Part shown: piece by piece, positions 1 through 9,100 of the stretch | Numbering within the stretch: position 1 is the stretch's first letter | Layout: every line of letters starts with the position of its first letter | Assembly (NCBI GenBank): GCA_019358985.1 | Contig: JAHHIJ010000010.1 | Location: forward strand, 117,711 to 181,710 | From: Tolypothrix brevis GSE-NOS-MK-07-07A | Lineage (GTDB): Bacteria > Cyanobacteriota > Cyanobacteriia > Cyanobacteriales > Nostocaceae | Direction: 5' to 3' | DNA: 64,000 bases | Position numbers and translations under genes: made by a program | The notes under the pieces: model-generated | Databases searched by the model: none | Seen by the model: the letters and a program-made list of their open reading frames with translations, nothing else | Told to the model about the DNA's origin: nothing

Positions 1-100
1 AGTGAAGAGTCTAAGGTCAATAGTCCAAAGTCCAAAGTCCAAAGATTGACCCTTGACTATTCACCCTTGACTATTGACCCTTGACTGTTGACCTTTGACA
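1..100. repeat. Short tandem heptamer repeats (STRR-like)
   Basis: The bases before the first gene are made of short near-identical units, variants of AGTCCAA and TTGACYATTGACCC, repeated many times. Such short tandemly repeated repetitive sequences are common in intergenic DNA of heterocystous cyanobacteria. A similar tract lies before purL at 3424-3476. No coding function is seen. Confidence 0.7.
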
Positions 101-107
101 AACTACT

Positions 108-1154
108 ATGACTTCTACCAGAATTTCCTTAGAAGCGGGTCGAGATTGGCTGTATAGGCTGGTCACTAGCGAAACCTTTATTTATGTCACCAAGCGGCTA
201 TTACAGGCGCTTTTGACATTGTTTTTAGCATCAGCATTGTCATTTTTTATTATGCAGCTCGCACCAGGGGATTATGTCAGTTCCTTGGAGGCAAATCCGA
301 AAATTTCTAAAGAACGAATTGACGAACTGCGACGACAATTTGGTTTAGATAAGTCTTGGCTAGAACAATTTGGACTTTGGTTGTGGAATATTTTGACACG
401 GGGCGATTTTGGGACGAGTTTTTCTTATAATCGTTCTGTGGCATCTTTATTGTGGGAACGCGTGCCGGCAACATTGCTGATGGCGATCGCTTCTTTAATT
501 GTAACTTGGGCGATCGCTATCCCCTTAGGCATCACCGCCGCCGTCAAGCAAAATCGCGCTTATGACCGGATTTTGCAAGTCTTAAGCTACCTCGGACAAG
601 GATTTCCCAGTTTCATTGCCGCTTTGTTTTTACTGTTCTTTGCCCAAATCACCACCCCCCTATTTCCCGTAGGTGGTATGACCAGCATTTATCACACCGA
701 TCTCTCCCCAATTGGGAAAATTATAGATATAGGCTGGCACTTAATTTTACCCACCATCGCTTTAAGCATCACTAGCTTTGCTGGTTTACAGCGAATCACT
801 CGCGGCGAAATGTTAGATGTACTCCGTCAAGATTACATCCAAACGGCTCGCGCTAAAGGGCTACCCGAAAACCGCGTTATTTATGTTCATGCCCTTCGTA
901 ACGCCATTAACCCCTTAATTACGTTATTGGGCTTTGAATTGGCTGGTTTATTAAGCGGTGCTTTCATTACTGAGCAGTTTTTTAACTGGCCCGGTTTGGG
1001 AAAGTTAACTTTACAAGCTTTATTGAATTTAGATGTGCCTCTCGCAATGGCAAGCTTGGTAATGGGTGCAGTACTCCTAATAGTCGGCAATTTAGTCGCC
1101 GATTTAATGCTGAAAGCAGCCGATCCGCGCATTCGCCTAGAAAATTTGAATTAG
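108..1154 (+). CDS. ABC transporter permease, DppB/OppB (dipeptide/oligopeptide/nickel) family
   Basis: Inner-membrane subunit of a peptide-type ABC importer. The 348-residue protein has the family layout: a first membrane segment near residues 30-50, a large periplasmic loop carrying [10 protein letters not shown], then further hydrophobic segments at about 120-145, 160-182, 208-228, 270-290 and 312-335. The cytoplasmic loop that contacts the ATPase is visible at about 241-270 ([20 protein letters not shown]). The length matches DppB/OppB proteins. The partner permease, ATPases and binding protein are not in the window, and upstream genes lie beyond the left edge. Substrate cannot be told from sequence. 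Confidence 0.9.
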   Translation: MTSTRISLEAGRDWLYRLVTSETFIYVTKRLLQALLTLFLASALSFFIMQLAPGDYVSSLEANPKISKERIDELRRQFGLDKSWLEQFGLWLWNILTRGDFGTSFSYNRSVASLLWERVPATLLMAIASLIVTWAIAIPLGITAAVKQNRAYDRILQVLSYLGQGFPSFIAALFLLFFAQITTPLFPVGGMTSIYHTDLSPIGKIIDIGWHLILPTIALSITSFAGLQRITRGEMLDVLRQDYIQTARAKGLPENRVIYVHALRNAINPLITLLGFELAGLLSGAFITEQFFNWPGLGKLTLQALLNLDVPLAMASLVMGAVLLIVGNLVADLMLKAADPRIRLENLN

Positions 1155-1206
1155 TTAGTTATAGGGCATTGGGCATTGGGCGTTGGGCATTGGGCATCGC
1201 GCATCG

Positions 1207-1380
1207 GGCAAAATTCCTCTTCCTCTGCTCCCTCTGCTCCCTCTGCTCCCCCTTCTCCCTCTGTTCCCCCTGCTTCCCCTGCTCCCTCTGCTCCCCCTGC
1301 TCCCCCTGCTCCCCCTTCTCCCTCTGTTCCCCCTGCTTCCCCTGCTCCCTCTGCTCCCCCTGCTCCCCCTGCTCCCCATG
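1207..1380. repeat. Polypyrimidine minisatellite (CTCCCTCTGCTCC-type)
   Basis: A strongly strand-biased C/T-rich tract on the plus strand, made of variants of CTCCCCCTGCTCCCCCTG. A longer unit of about 63 bp is repeated (the run CCTTCTCCCTCTGTTCC begins near 1251 and again near 1314). All frames through it are open on both strands because it lacks stop-forming bases, so the long proline/leucine- or glycine-rich reading frames here are artefacts. Related tracts occur in purL (about 4446-4555), after 11385 and near 37975-38040. Confidence 0.85.
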
Positions 1381-1659
1381 CTGTCCGAATTTTATTATCT
1401 AATACGCTCAAAATCTGACGGTAGTTATCTTACTGCCCGTCCTAACTCGCAAGGATCGGGCTATTTGTTGCTATTTAGCGAAAACTTTGATGCTCTGAGC
1501 TACCTCAACACCCACGCCGCAGAATTGGCAAGCCGCTTTTCTGTAGAATCTATTTCAGGGACGCAGGTCAAAAGTTTGCTGAAACGTTGGGGTTTCAGCG
1601 GTGTGGGCATTGTTACAGATCCGTTGTTACCTAATGTAGAATTTTTGCAGCAAAGCTGA
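1378..1659 (+). CDS. Conserved hypothetical protein, 93 aa
   Basis: Small soluble protein. The start chosen is the ATG at 1378, at the very end of the polypyrimidine minisatellite; the reading frame is open further upstream only because that repeat has no stops. The protein begins [20 protein letters not shown] and holds a short alpha/beta-looking region with no membrane segment or signal peptide. I do not recognise a named family; the composition is normal for a real gene. It lies alone between the permease gene and purF, which runs the other way. No function is assigned. Confidence 0.6.
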   Translation: MLSEFYYLIRSKSDGSYLTARPNSQGSGYLLLFSENFDALSYLNTHAAELASRFSVESISGTQVKSLLKRWGFSGVGIVTDPLLPNVEFLQQS

Positions 1660-1734
1660 ACGAATTTTGGATTTTGGATTGGGCGTTGCCTATTTAGGGG
1701 ATGATTTTGCAATATACGTCGATAAATTTAACGT

Positions 1735-1769
1735 ATTGTAGAGACGTTCCGCCGGAACGTCTCTACAAT
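1735..1769. repeat. Dispersed palindrome, family A (GTAGAGACG...CGTCTCTAC)
   Basis: A 35-nt perfect inverted repeat with a one-base centre: ATTGTAGAGACGTTCCG pairs with its complement. It lies 23 bp past the end of purF (minus strand) and could fold as an mRNA 3' hairpin. The same outer GTAGAGACG/CGTCTCTAC arms recur at 3493, 7903, 34587, 34640, 45058, 45122 and 60692, and inside the AAA-protein gene near 36992-37198. Confidence 0.85.
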
Positions 1770-1792
1770 ACATCCTCCAAAATCTAAAATTG

Positions 1793-3265
1793 CTATACTG
1801 CTGCTTTTTCTAATATCAATTTAGAACCCTTCACTGCTTCGGGAATTGAGGTGGGGTAATCGCCGGTAAAGCAGGCAGAACAAAAATTATTGGTGTCTTC
1901 TCGCGTTGCTTCTAGCATTCCCTCCCAACTGAGATAGGCTAGGCTATCTACTTCTAGTTGTTTAGCAATTTCTTCTACTGATTTGGTGGCAGCAATTAGC
2001 TGATCCTGGGTGTCAGTGTCGATACCGTAGAAACAAGGGTGAGTTACTGGGGGGGAAGAAATTCGCATATGCACTTCCACTACACCCGCATCCCGCAAGG
2101 TTTTGACGAGTTTTCGGCTGGTTGTACCCCGGACTATGGAATCATCCACAATCACGACTTTTTTGCCGTATAGGACATCTTTGAGGGGATTCAGTTTCAT
2201 TTTGATTCCCGACTCACGCATCATTTGTGTTGGCTGAATGAAGGTGCGTCCAACGTAACGATTCTTAATCAATCCTTCGGCGTAGGGAATACCAGAAGCT
2301 TGAGAAAAGCCGATGGCAGCTGGGATGCCAGAATCAGGGACACCAAAAACAATATCTGCTTCTACAGCAGATTCTTCAGCGAGTCGCCGCCCTAACCGCA
2401 GTCGATAACTGTATAATGTTTCATTGTGCATCATACTATCAGGGCGGGCGAAGTATATCATCTCAAAGATACACAGCTTCTTTTGGGGCTGTTGAGTCCA
2501 GGGGAAGGAAGCTAAACCTTCTTCGGTAATCCAAACTAATTCCCCCGGTTCCACCTCGCGCAAATAATCGGCACCAATAATATCTAGTCCACAGGTTTCT
2601 GATGCGAGTACGTAGCGAACTGGATTTTCACCCAATGTGCCAATTACTAGGGGACGAATGCCATTAGGATCGCGAACACCCATAATGCCAGTTGGAGTGC
2701 CGATTACTAAACTAAAAGCACCTTGGCAGCGGTTAAATGCACGAATGCAGCTTTCTAACCACTCTGCACCAGCATTAATTTCTTCAGCGATCGCAAAAGC
2801 AATCATTTCTGAATCGGTTGTTGTCACTAAGTTGCATTTTGTCTTTAGCAACTCTTCCCGTAAGTGCGCTGTATTTACTAAATTTCCATTATGTGCTAAC
2901 GCTATTGAACCCAGACGAGTTTCGACAACAGCAGGCTGGGCATTAACTTTCCGGCTAGAACCTGTAGTTGAGTAACGAGTGTGACCAACGGCTAAGTTAC
3001 CCGGTAACTTACTCAAAATGGATTCGTTAAACACATGGGATACTAAACCCATATCTTTGTGCAGGTGTACTTGTTCCCCTGCAAATGTGGCAATTCCCGC
3101 TGACTCTTGACCTCGATGTTGGAGGGCATAAAGTCCAAAGTAGGTCAGTTTAGCGACGTCTTCCCCTGGTGCGTAGATGCCAAAAACACCGCAAGCTTCT
3201 TCTGGCTTGTCAGGACGGGTTTCAATTACGTGGTCATCCAAGGAGACGGAATGGTTAGAAATCAT
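1793..3265 (-). CDS. purF: Amidophosphoribosyltransferase (glutamine PRPP amidotransferase)
   Basis: First committed step of purine synthesis: PRPP + glutamine gives phosphoribosylamine. The 490-residue protein has a short N-terminal propeptide ending just before Cys25 (EEACGVFGIYAPG), the expected nucleophile of the Ntn-type glutaminase domain after processing. The phosphoribosyltransferase half carries the PRPP loop VVIVDDSIVRGTTS. C-terminal cysteines (NFCSACFTGDYPT) match the Fe-S-type PurF enzymes of cyanobacteria and Bacillus. It is followed on the same strand by nothing obvious except a palindrome; purL lies 252 bp upstream on the same strand, so the two purine genes are adjacent and co-directional. 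Confidence 0.97.
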   Translation of the reverse strand: MISNHSVSLDDHVIETRPDKPEEACGVFGIYAPGEDVAKLTYFGLYALQHRGQESAGIATFAGEQVHLHKDMGLVSHVFNESILSKLPGNLAVGHTRYSTTGSSRKVNAQPAVVETRLGSIALAHNGNLVNTAHLREELLKTKCNLVTTTDSEMIAFAIAEEINAGAEWLESCIRAFNRCQGAFSLVIGTPTGIMGVRDPNGIRPLVIGTLGENPVRYVLASETCGLDIIGADYLREVEPGELVWITEEGLASFPWTQQPQKKLCIFEMIYFARPDSMMHNETLYSYRLRLGRRLAEESAVEADIVFGVPDSGIPAAIGFSQASGIPYAEGLIKNRYVGRTFIQPTQMMRESGIKMKLNPLKDVLYGKKVVIVDDSIVRGTTSRKLVKTLRDAGVVEVHMRISSPPVTHPCFYGIDTDTQDQLIAATKSVEEIAKQLEVDSLAYLSWEGMLEATREDTNNFCSACFTGDYPTSIPEAVKGSKLILEKAAV

Positions 3266-3423
3266 GCTACAGCTTTGCTCCAGATGAGATTTTGAGTCAG
3301 TGGGATGGATATATAAGGGAATGTTTTCAGAAATATTAACTGACCTTAATAAATCGTTAACAATCCATATACATATAACAGTACCTTAATCATGCTTGGG
3401 GATAGCAAACATTCGTGGTGAAT

Positions 3424-3476
3424 AGTCAAGAGTCAAGAGTCATAAGTCAAAAGTCAAGAGTCAAGAGTCAAGAGTC
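3424..3476. repeat. STRR-like heptamer repeats (AGTCAAG units)
   Basis: Seven or so copies of the heptamer AGTCAAG and close variants (AGTCATA, AGTCAAA) in a row, in the 252-bp space between purF and purL. Same class as the repeat at the left edge of the window. Confidence 0.8.
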
Positions 3477-3492
3477 TTCACTTCGCTCCTGG

Positions 3493-3522
3493 TGTAGAGA
3501 CGCGACCGGTCGCGTCTCTACA
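3493..3522. repeat. Dispersed palindrome, family A, overlapping the purL stop
   Basis: Perfect 30-nt palindrome TGTAGAGACGCGACC plus its complement. The purL stop codon (minus strand, 3518-3520) is made by the CTA of the right arm, so the last codons of purL run into the repeat. It may serve as the purL transcript-end hairpin. Confidence 0.85.
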
Positions 3523-5944
3523 ACTCGGCACATTTTAAACGTCTTTCGATCGCATGGGAATAGCGATCGCTCATATCTTCGATCCTAACGTTAATTAAAC
3601 TTTGGCTATCAGAGGTTAGCACACTAAAATCAGTGTTGGAATTACTAACCTTGCCAAGTTTCTGCCAATAATTAGCCAATCGTTCATTTAATAAAGATTC
3701 CCAAATCTCTTGCTGTTCTAACCCTACAGAAACGACAATTCGCGCTCCACCTTCACCAAACAGCACTTCGTCCCATCGAAGTTGTGAATTGCTTGATGGT
3801 AATCCTAAATTAATTTGGGCACCAAGTTTCCCAGCAATGCAACATTCTGCCAGTGCAACAGCCAAACCACCTTCAGCACAATCATGAGCTGAACGAATCC
3901 AACAAGAGCGAATTCCTTCACGGCAAATTTGTTGTACACACCTTTCCAATTCAAAATCTACCCGTGGAGGGCGTCCAGCTACGGTATTATGGATAGTGGC
4001 TAAATATTCGGATGCGCCCAATTCAACTTTAGATTTCAAAGGCAATCCTAAAAGATAAATAATATCACCTCCGGCTTGCCATGCTTGACCGCAAATTTTG
4101 CTTAAATCAGGAATCAACCCGACCATCCCCACAACCGGGGTAGGATAAATTGGTTGCGGATTGCCTTGTGAGTCGAAAGTTTCATTGTAAAGTGAGACAT
4201 TACCCCCAGTAACCGGCGTTGCTAATTCTCGGCAACCTTCAGCCAAACCGCGACAAGATAAAGCTAATTGCCAATAACCAATGGGTTTTTCTGGACTGCC
4301 GAAATTTAAGTTATCTGTCACCGCTATAGGTTCAGCACCCACACAACTCAGATTGCGTGCAGCTTCAGCCACAACTGCCTTAGCACCCTCGTAGGGGTCA
4401 AGATAGACGTAACGAGGATTGCAATCAACTGTGGCAGCAACGGCACTTTGGGGAGTGGGGGTTTTGGAGGGAGATAAGGGAGATGGGGGAGATGAGGAGA
4501 AAGAAGAATAATTCTCCTTGTCTCCTTGTCCCCCACTCCCCCGCTCCTCAAGGGGACGCAAGCGGACGACAGCGGCATCAGCGCCACCTGGTAAGATGAC
4601 GGTGTTATTTTGGACTTGATGATCGTATTGGCGATAAACCCAACGTTTTGATGCGATCGTTGGTGTATCGAGTAAAGTCAAAAGGATATCATTCCAACTT
4701 TGCAGGCTTTTTTGAATTTCAATGCCAGCAGTTGTGCAAGCAGGAAGAGAATCAGGTGTCCATTCCCAAGCTTTTAAAGCATATTCTGGTGGTTCTGTCA
4801 ATAATTCTCGTTCATACAATGGGGTATTTTCTGCCAAAGCTTCAGCGGGAATTTCTGCTGCTATTTCACCTTGAAATAATATTCTAACAATGGGTTCAGC
4901 AATAACTTCCCCGGCAACGACTGCTTGCAATCCCCAACGGTGGAAAATATCAATTAACTCTTGTTCCCGTCCCTTGTGTGCCACAAACAGCATTCTTTCT
5001 TGAGATTCGGAAAGCAGATATTCGTAGGGAACCATACCCGATTCCCGCGCCGGTATTTTATCTAAATCTAGTTCAATGCCGACACCGCCTTTTGCAGCCA
5101 TTTCTGATGTGGAACAGGTGATGCCAGCTGCTCCCATATCTTGCGCTGCGACGACTGCACCTGTTTTAAAGGCTTCCAAACAAGCTTCAATTAACGATTT
5201 TTCTAAAAATGGGTCGCCAACTTGCACGGCTGGACGGTTATCTAGTGATTCATCGCTGAGTTCTGCACTGGCAAAACTTGCACCACCCATACCATCGCGT
5301 CCCGTGGTAGAACCAACATACAGCACCGGGTTGCCCAAACCAGATGCCCCAGATTTGACAATTTCTGGAGTTTCCATTAATCCTAGTGCCATGACGTTTA
5401 CTAGGGGATTTCCGGAATAAGCGACATCAAAATAAACTTCGCCACCGACAGTGGGAACCCCGACGCAATTACCGTAGTGACTTATACCTGCAACGACACC
5501 GCTGAAAAGCCGTTGAGTTTTGGCATCTTCCAGGGAACCGAAGCGCAAGGAGTTTAAAAGAGCAATGGGACGCGCACCCATTGTAAATATATCTCTGAGG
5601 ATGCCTCCTACGCCAGTGGCGGCGCCTTGAAAAGGTTCGACGGCTGAGGGGTGATTATGAGATTCAATTTTAAAGGCAAGTTGTAACCCATTGCCTAAAT
5701 CGACAACGCCAGCATTTTCACCTGGACCAACGAGAATGCGCGATCCTGTTGTGGGAAACTGTTTTAATAAGGGTCGTGAATTTTTGTAACAACAATGCTC
5801 TGACCACATCACCCCAAACATTCCTAATTCGGCTTTGTTGGGATGACGTCCTAACCTGCGGACAATTTCTTCATATTCATCAGGCTTTAAACCTTCTTTG
5901 GCGATTTCTTCGGCGGAAAAGGCTGGTTTTGAGGTTGCAGTCAT
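3518..5944 (-). CDS. purL: Phosphoribosylformylglycinamidine synthase subunit II (FGAM synthase)
   Basis: ATP-dependent conversion of FGAR to FGAM in purine synthesis, acting with PurQ and PurS (not in this window). The protein shows the PurL hallmarks: [18 protein letters not shown] near residue 47-64, the glycine-rich [31 protein letters not shown], and the repeat half with [19 protein letters not shown]. Length is 808 residues, some 25-30 more than usual. The extra stretch at about residues 465-495 is rich in S, P, G and E ([14 protein letters not shown]... PPSPLSPSK) and is encoded by a polypurine/polypyrimidine repeat at about 4446-4555 that resembles intergenic minisatellites elsewhere here. 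The frame stays open, so the enzyme is probably functional. Confidence 0.96.
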   Translation of the reverse strand: MTATSKPAFSAEEIAKEGLKPDEYEEIVRRLGRHPNKAELGMFGVMWSEHCCYKNSRPLLKQFPTTGSRILVGPGENAGVVDLGNGLQLAFKIESHNHPSAVEPFQGAATGVGGILRDIFTMGARPIALLNSLRFGSLEDAKTQRLFSGVVAGISHYGNCVGVPTVGGEVYFDVAYSGNPLVNVMALGLMETPEIVKSGASGLGNPVLYVGSTTGRDGMGGASFASAELSDESLDNRPAVQVGDPFLEKSLIEACLEAFKTGAVVAAQDMGAAGITCSTSEMAAKGGVGIELDLDKIPARESGMVPYEYLLSESQERMLFVAHKGREQELIDIFHRWGLQAVVAGEVIAEPIVRILFQGEIAAEIPAEALAENTPLYERELLTEPPEYALKAWEWTPDSLPACTTAGIEIQKSLQSWNDILLTLLDTPTIASKRWVYRQYDHQVQNNTVILPGGADAAVVRLRPLEERGSGGQGDKENYSSFSSSPPSPLSPSKTPTPQSAVAATVDCNPRYVYLDPYEGAKAVVAEAARNLSCVGAEPIAVTDNLNFGSPEKPIGYWQLALSCRGLAEGCRELATPVTGGNVSLYNETFDSQGNPQPIYPTPVVGMVGLIPDLSKICGQAWQAGGDIIYLLGLPLKSKVELGASEYLATIHNTVAGRPPRVDFELERCVQQICREGIRSCWIRSAHDCAEGGLAVALAECCIAGKLGAQINLGLPSSNSQLRWDEVLFGEGGARIVVSVGLEQQEIWESLLNERLANYWQKLGKVSNSNTDFSVLTSDSQSLINVRIEDMSDRYSHAIERRLKCAEL

Positions 5945-5984
5945 GAAAATGCACTCTGGGGGGACAGAGAATTATTCTATCGAT

Positions 5985-6377
5985 TTACTTGCCTGGTAGA
6001 TGCAGTTCCAGAAATCCAGATAATTCTTCTTTGGATATTTCTTTCTGAACTACTCGAATCACCAAGTTGTAAGCTTGCTCTTGAGATAAGTTCAAACTGT
6101 AGCCGTTTAAGGTTATGAAGGTATCCATAACCGCAAATGCAGTGCGTTTGTTGCCATCAATAAACGGATGGTTCATCGCTAAATGGTACAGGTACGCTGC
6201 TGCTTGCTCACCAATTGTCGGATGAAGAAGTTCACCGCCAAAAGTGGCTTGAGGTTGTGCTAGTGCTGAATCTAGCAAACCTTCATCTCTGACACCAGAT
6301 GTTCCACCAAATCTTTGAATTTGGCGTTGGTGAATATCTAAAACTTGGGAAATAGTGAGAAATTTAGGAGTCTGCAA
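5985..6377 (-). CDS. Doc/Fic-family toxin (death-on-curing type)
   Basis: 130-residue Fic-fold protein. The motif HPFIDGNKRTA at about residues 70-80 is the Fic/Doc signature; Doc proteins of this type phosphorylate EF-Tu and stop translation in studied phage P1 cases. The N-terminal 'LTISQVLDIHQRQIQRFGG' and 'GLLDSALAQPQATFGG' segments are typical of the short Doc subgroup. It overlaps the upstream gene (6364-6678) by 14 bp, as expected of a two-gene antitoxin-toxin operon. It lies 41 bp from purL's start, same strand. Activity here is inferred from family only. Confidence 0.88.
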   Translation of the reverse strand: MQTPKFLTISQVLDIHQRQIQRFGGTSGVRDEGLLDSALAQPQATFGGELLHPTIGEQAAAYLYHLAMNHPFIDGNKRTAFAVMDTFITLNGYSLNLSQEQAYNLVIRVVQKEISKEELSGFLELHLPGK

Positions 6378-6678
6378 GACGACGATATACCTCTTCCCAT
6401 TTTTTTTCAGAAGCTAAATAAGCCTGCCATACTTCCTCATCTGAGGCAATCTGATTTGAGGCAGTATTTTCTAATTTGTCTTCATTTTGTTCAACTTCGC
6501 GGAAAGATTCGGCAAAATCAGGAATATTTAATAATAGTTTTTCAGTAGCTTCGCTTTCTTCTGTTTTTTGCAGATAAGCAAGAATTGCAACTGCCACTCG
6601 CAACTTCTCAAGAGAAAGTTGACGCAAACGACTTTCAGCTTCTGATAAATAAGTGCTGTGCTTTTGTTCTGTTGCCAT
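6364..6678 (-). CDS. Putative antitoxin partner of the Doc-type toxin
   Basis: 104-residue acidic, helix-rich protein starting MATEQKHSTYLSEAESRLRQ, with long Glu/Leu stretches suited to a disordered or coiled antitoxin tail. It is the first gene of a pair and overlaps the toxin start by 14 bp. It is not a clear Phd homologue by eye; the antitoxin call rests on size, charge, order and overlap. A small cyanobacterial family of this kind commonly precedes Doc genes, as I recall. Confidence 0.65.
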   Translation of the reverse strand: MATEQKHSTYLSEAESRLRQLSLEKLRVAVAILAYLQKTEESEATEKLLLNIPDFAESFREVEQNEDKLENTASNQIASDEEVWQAYLASEKKWEEVYRRLADS

Positions 6679-6915
6679 CGTTACCCCAAGTTAGGTTTGT
6701 TGCAAGTTGTGAATCAGTTTTACTGCTAACTCTAGCTTATATCACAATACCTTTGGTGTTAAGGATTTTTGGTACTGATTTGTGACCTGTAGAGACGCGA
6801 AATTTGGCATCCCTACGCTCGTATTTTGGGATGCTAATTAAATTATATTTGAAATAGCGATCGCACTTCAACTTTTCTATAAATAAAAGTGCGATCGCTC
6901 TCTATTAAACTCTCA

Positions 6916-7734
6916 CTAAATTGCTGTATCTTCACCTTGGGAATTATCACTCTTAAACGCTTGTGCAGCCTTTCTTACTGCCTCAACATCCAAGCTTAAT
7001 CTTTCGGCTATCTGTTCGACAGTCAAGCCCAATTCCAATAACAGGGGTACTGTTTCTAGTTTGCCCTCTACTTTAGCATCTTCTGCGACTTCTCGAAAAT
7101 ACCTTGTTTGCTTTAACTCACTTAATCCAAACATAGCTTCTATCTCCTCGCGGCTTAAGCTGGTAAATTTATAAACCAATATCGTCTCTATCAATTCTAA
7201 AACTTTCTGCCTGAGGGCAACATCTTCAAGTTCTTGCTGTGCTTTTTGAAGTAATTGTCTAGCTTGTTCATTAGCCGTCGCTTCCTCCTCAACCACTAAT
7301 TGCACTATTCCTAAACCAAGGGACGTATTTGCTGTTTCTTCTAATTCATCTAAGTATACAAACTTAACTTGCTGACTCATCAGCAATCCCCTATACTGCA
7401 TCGGTACACCTGGATCTAAACTTCGTTTGGCAAACACTGCTACTGCATACCAATCTTGAATCGGTTGGTATTGATTTAGGTAAACGAAGTTTTCGGCAAA
7501 AAATCGCCAATAAAAATTGGTTTTGGGTTGAAACTGAACTTCTACAAAGTAGATGGGTTGTTCAGGAAAATCCGCTAAAGGTAAAAACAAACCATCGAAG
7601 CGAAATGCTAGTTCTTTGATTTCAGCAGATGCAAACTGATAAGCTTCTGCTTCAGTAGCAGATTGACCGATGAGTTCAAAGAGAATACCAGGTAAAGTTT
7701 GGAAAAGTTGATAAAATATTGTGTCAGTTTTCAC
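6916..7734 (-). CDS. DUF2887 / Rpn-type PD-(D/E)XK nuclease-like protein
   Basis: 272-residue protein beginning MKTDTIFYQLFQTLPGILFE, typical of the DUF2887 family abundant in cyanobacteria and related to the Rpn (recombination-promoting nuclease) / putative transposase superfamily. The region FRFDGLFLP...IYFVEVQFQPK (about residues 46-71) provides the D...ExQ core expected of the restriction-nuclease fold. The C-terminal part has an EIEAMFGLSELKQTRYFREV segment and a helix-turn-helix-like GLTVEQIAERLSLDVEAV. Two distant relatives lie at 13679 and 31910. Biological role is unknown; nuclease activity is inferred. Confidence 0.8.
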   Translation of the reverse strand: MKTDTIFYQLFQTLPGILFELIGQSATEAEAYQFASAEIKELAFRFDGLFLPLADFPEQPIYFVEVQFQPKTNFYWRFFAENFVYLNQYQPIQDWYAVAVFAKRSLDPGVPMQYRGLLMSQQVKFVYLDELEETANTSLGLGIVQLVVEEEATANEQARQLLQKAQQELEDVALRQKVLELIETILVYKFTSLSREEIEAMFGLSELKQTRYFREVAEDAKVEGKLETVPLLLELGLTVEQIAERLSLDVEAVRKAAQAFKSDNSQGEDTAI

Positions 7735-7902
7735 AGGTTTTATTTTTGAAATTCAAAATATTTTGAGTTATGACTGGCATCAATACTATTGAATGTAGCT
7801 GTAATGTTGTCAAGTCGCTTGCCTCCAATCCAAAAAAGGTCATCAGGTAGATACAGCAGATTTTAGGTAAATGAAGTACATATATATAAAACCCAAAGCC
7901 TT

Positions 7903-7931
7903 GTAGAGACGTAGCAGTGCTACGTCTTTAC
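7903..7931. repeat. Dispersed palindrome, family A
   Basis: GTAGAGACGTAGCA then TGCTACGTCTTTAC: inverted repeat with one mismatch, in the gap between the DUF2887 gene and apcD. The rest of 7735-8220 shows A/T-rich DNA with no gene that I can support. Confidence 0.75.
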
Positions 7932-8227
7932 GTGTATTCGATGAAAACGCAATCTGCTGTAAGTTTATGCATTTTCCATTAAATGTGTTGATGTTGAGAA
8001 AAGTTTATAATTGTTAATTAAAAAATACAGTTTTAAATCGCATAATATGCATTAGCTAGCTCGGAAGTAAGAAATTTCTTTTTTAGGCGAATACAGTTTC
8101 GTTGCAACAATTATGTGATGACAATCACTGATGCCCTTGATTAAGATCGTCTTCCAAAAACGGGTAAACCAGCATAATTACATATAACTGAACTCTAGCC
8201 GAGTCATTAATAGGGAACACACTAATT

Positions 8228-8263
8228 GCCGACAGCCTTTTGAAGAAGTCTGTCGGTTTTTTC
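8228..8263 (+). terminator. Orphan Rho-independent terminator (possible sRNA 3' end)
   Basis: Plus-strand stem CCGACAG (8229-8235) pairs with CTGTCGG (8250-8256), followed at once by TTTTTT (8257-8262). No plus-strand protein gene precedes it: the nearest flanking genes (DUF2887 and apcD) both run on the minus strand. The simplest reading is that it ends a small plus-strand RNA made from about 8050-8260. Confidence 0.6.
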
Positions 8264-8277
8264 TTGGCTCGTAGTTT

Positions 8278-8333
8278 GTAGTGAGCGGTTTACCGCTCAT
8301 AGCAAGGATTTTAAGGGCTAGAGCCGCTTACTA
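8278..8333. repeat. Dispersed palindrome, family B (GTAGTGAGCGG...)
   Basis: About 56 bp framed by GTAGTGAGCGG and CCGCTTACTAC, with an inner stem TTTACCGCTCATAGCAA. A second copy lies in inverted orientation at 44369-44424, with the same inner sequence but GTAGTGAGAGG / CCCTCACTAC-type arms. Confidence 0.7.
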
Positions 8334-8377
8334 CGTTTAAGAGCTTTTATTTACAATCGAGTACTTAAATAAAAGTT

Positions 8378-8436
8378 CCCCACAACCTGCTGGTAACTTG
8401 ACAGGAATTCTGCCAGAGCCACTACCAAGTGTGGGG
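8378..8436. other. Long imperfect hairpin downstream of apcD
   Basis: CCCCACA (8378-8384) pairs with TGTGGGG (8430-8436), and inner segments TGGTAA and CTACCA plus GACAGG and CTGCCA can pair in register. On the minus strand it falls about 100 nt past the apcD stop and is followed by AACTTTTATTT, so it may be an apcD transcript-end or stabilising hairpin. It could equally be a small structured RNA. No named family recognised. Confidence 0.45.
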
Positions 8437-8539
8437 AGGGTATGATCAAATTAGAGATTTTATGGATGTTGAGTGTTTAGATATTGCACTCTCTCTAGTA
8501 GCTCGACAGTGTACGCCATTCATTAGCGCCCACGCCTGA

Positions 8540-9025
8540 TTATGACATCGATTGAATCACGTAATCAAAGTACGGGGAAGCTTGGGCAGCGTCTTCGGCA
8601 TTGAGTAAGTCAAGGGAGGCTTTTTTCAGACAGCCGATCGCTTCTACCATTCCTGGTACGGGAACGCCTAAAGAATTGTACATTTCCCGCACGCCAATCA
8701 AACCAATTTTTTCAATTGGTTCTTTGTCGCCGGCAAGGATGCCATAAGTAACTAGGCGTAAGTACCAGCCGTAATCGCGGATACATAAAGCACGTTGGCG
8801 CTCACCGAAAGCGTTGCCTCCAGGAGCAATAAAGTCAGGACGCTTTTGCCAAAGCTGTTTGGTTGCTTCCTGAACTATCTTTTTCTCGTTTTCGGCTAGG
8901 GTTGTGACAATCCGCATCCGCTGTGAGCCGGTTTGCAAGAAGTCTTTGATGTTTTTGAGTTCACCACTGCTGGGATAACGCAGTTCGTCGTCGGCTTTGA
9001 GAATAACTTGGCTAATTACAGTCAT
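8540..9025 (-). CDS. apcD: Allophycocyanin-B alpha chain (terminal emitter)
   Basis: 161-residue phycobiliprotein of the phycobilisome core that passes energy to the photosystems. The sequence [20 protein letters not shown] and [20 protein letters not shown] is ApcD-like rather than ApcA-like. Cys81 in [14 protein letters not shown] is the phycocyanobilin attachment site. The start is placed at ATG 9025; a start five codons further upstream would add MILLI, not seen in this family. The gene is monocistronic, as apcD usually is, away from apcABC. A family-typical length and C-terminus ([11 protein letters not shown]) indicate an intact gene. Some Nostocales have several apcD paralogues, so the exact orthologue is not certain. 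Confidence 0.93.
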   Translation of the reverse strand: MTVISQVILKADDELRYPSSGELKNIKDFLQTGSQRMRIVTTLAENEKKIVQEATKQLWQKRPDFIAPGGNAFGERQRALCIRDYGWYLRLVTYGILAGDKEPIEKIGLIGVREMYNSLGVPVPGMVEAIGCLKKASLDLLNAEDAAQASPYFDYVIQSMS

Positions 9026-9100
9026 GATTAGTAAAATCACGCGACATATTATTAGTTAGTTTAACTAGTCTTAGGTACACAAATAAAGGGAGACAAGAAG

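Noticed and set aside
1151..1411. Long glycine/alanine- or proline/serine-rich reading frames on both strands
   Set aside because: They are artefacts of the polypyrimidine repeat, which contains no stop codons in any frame; no family likeness or start signals.
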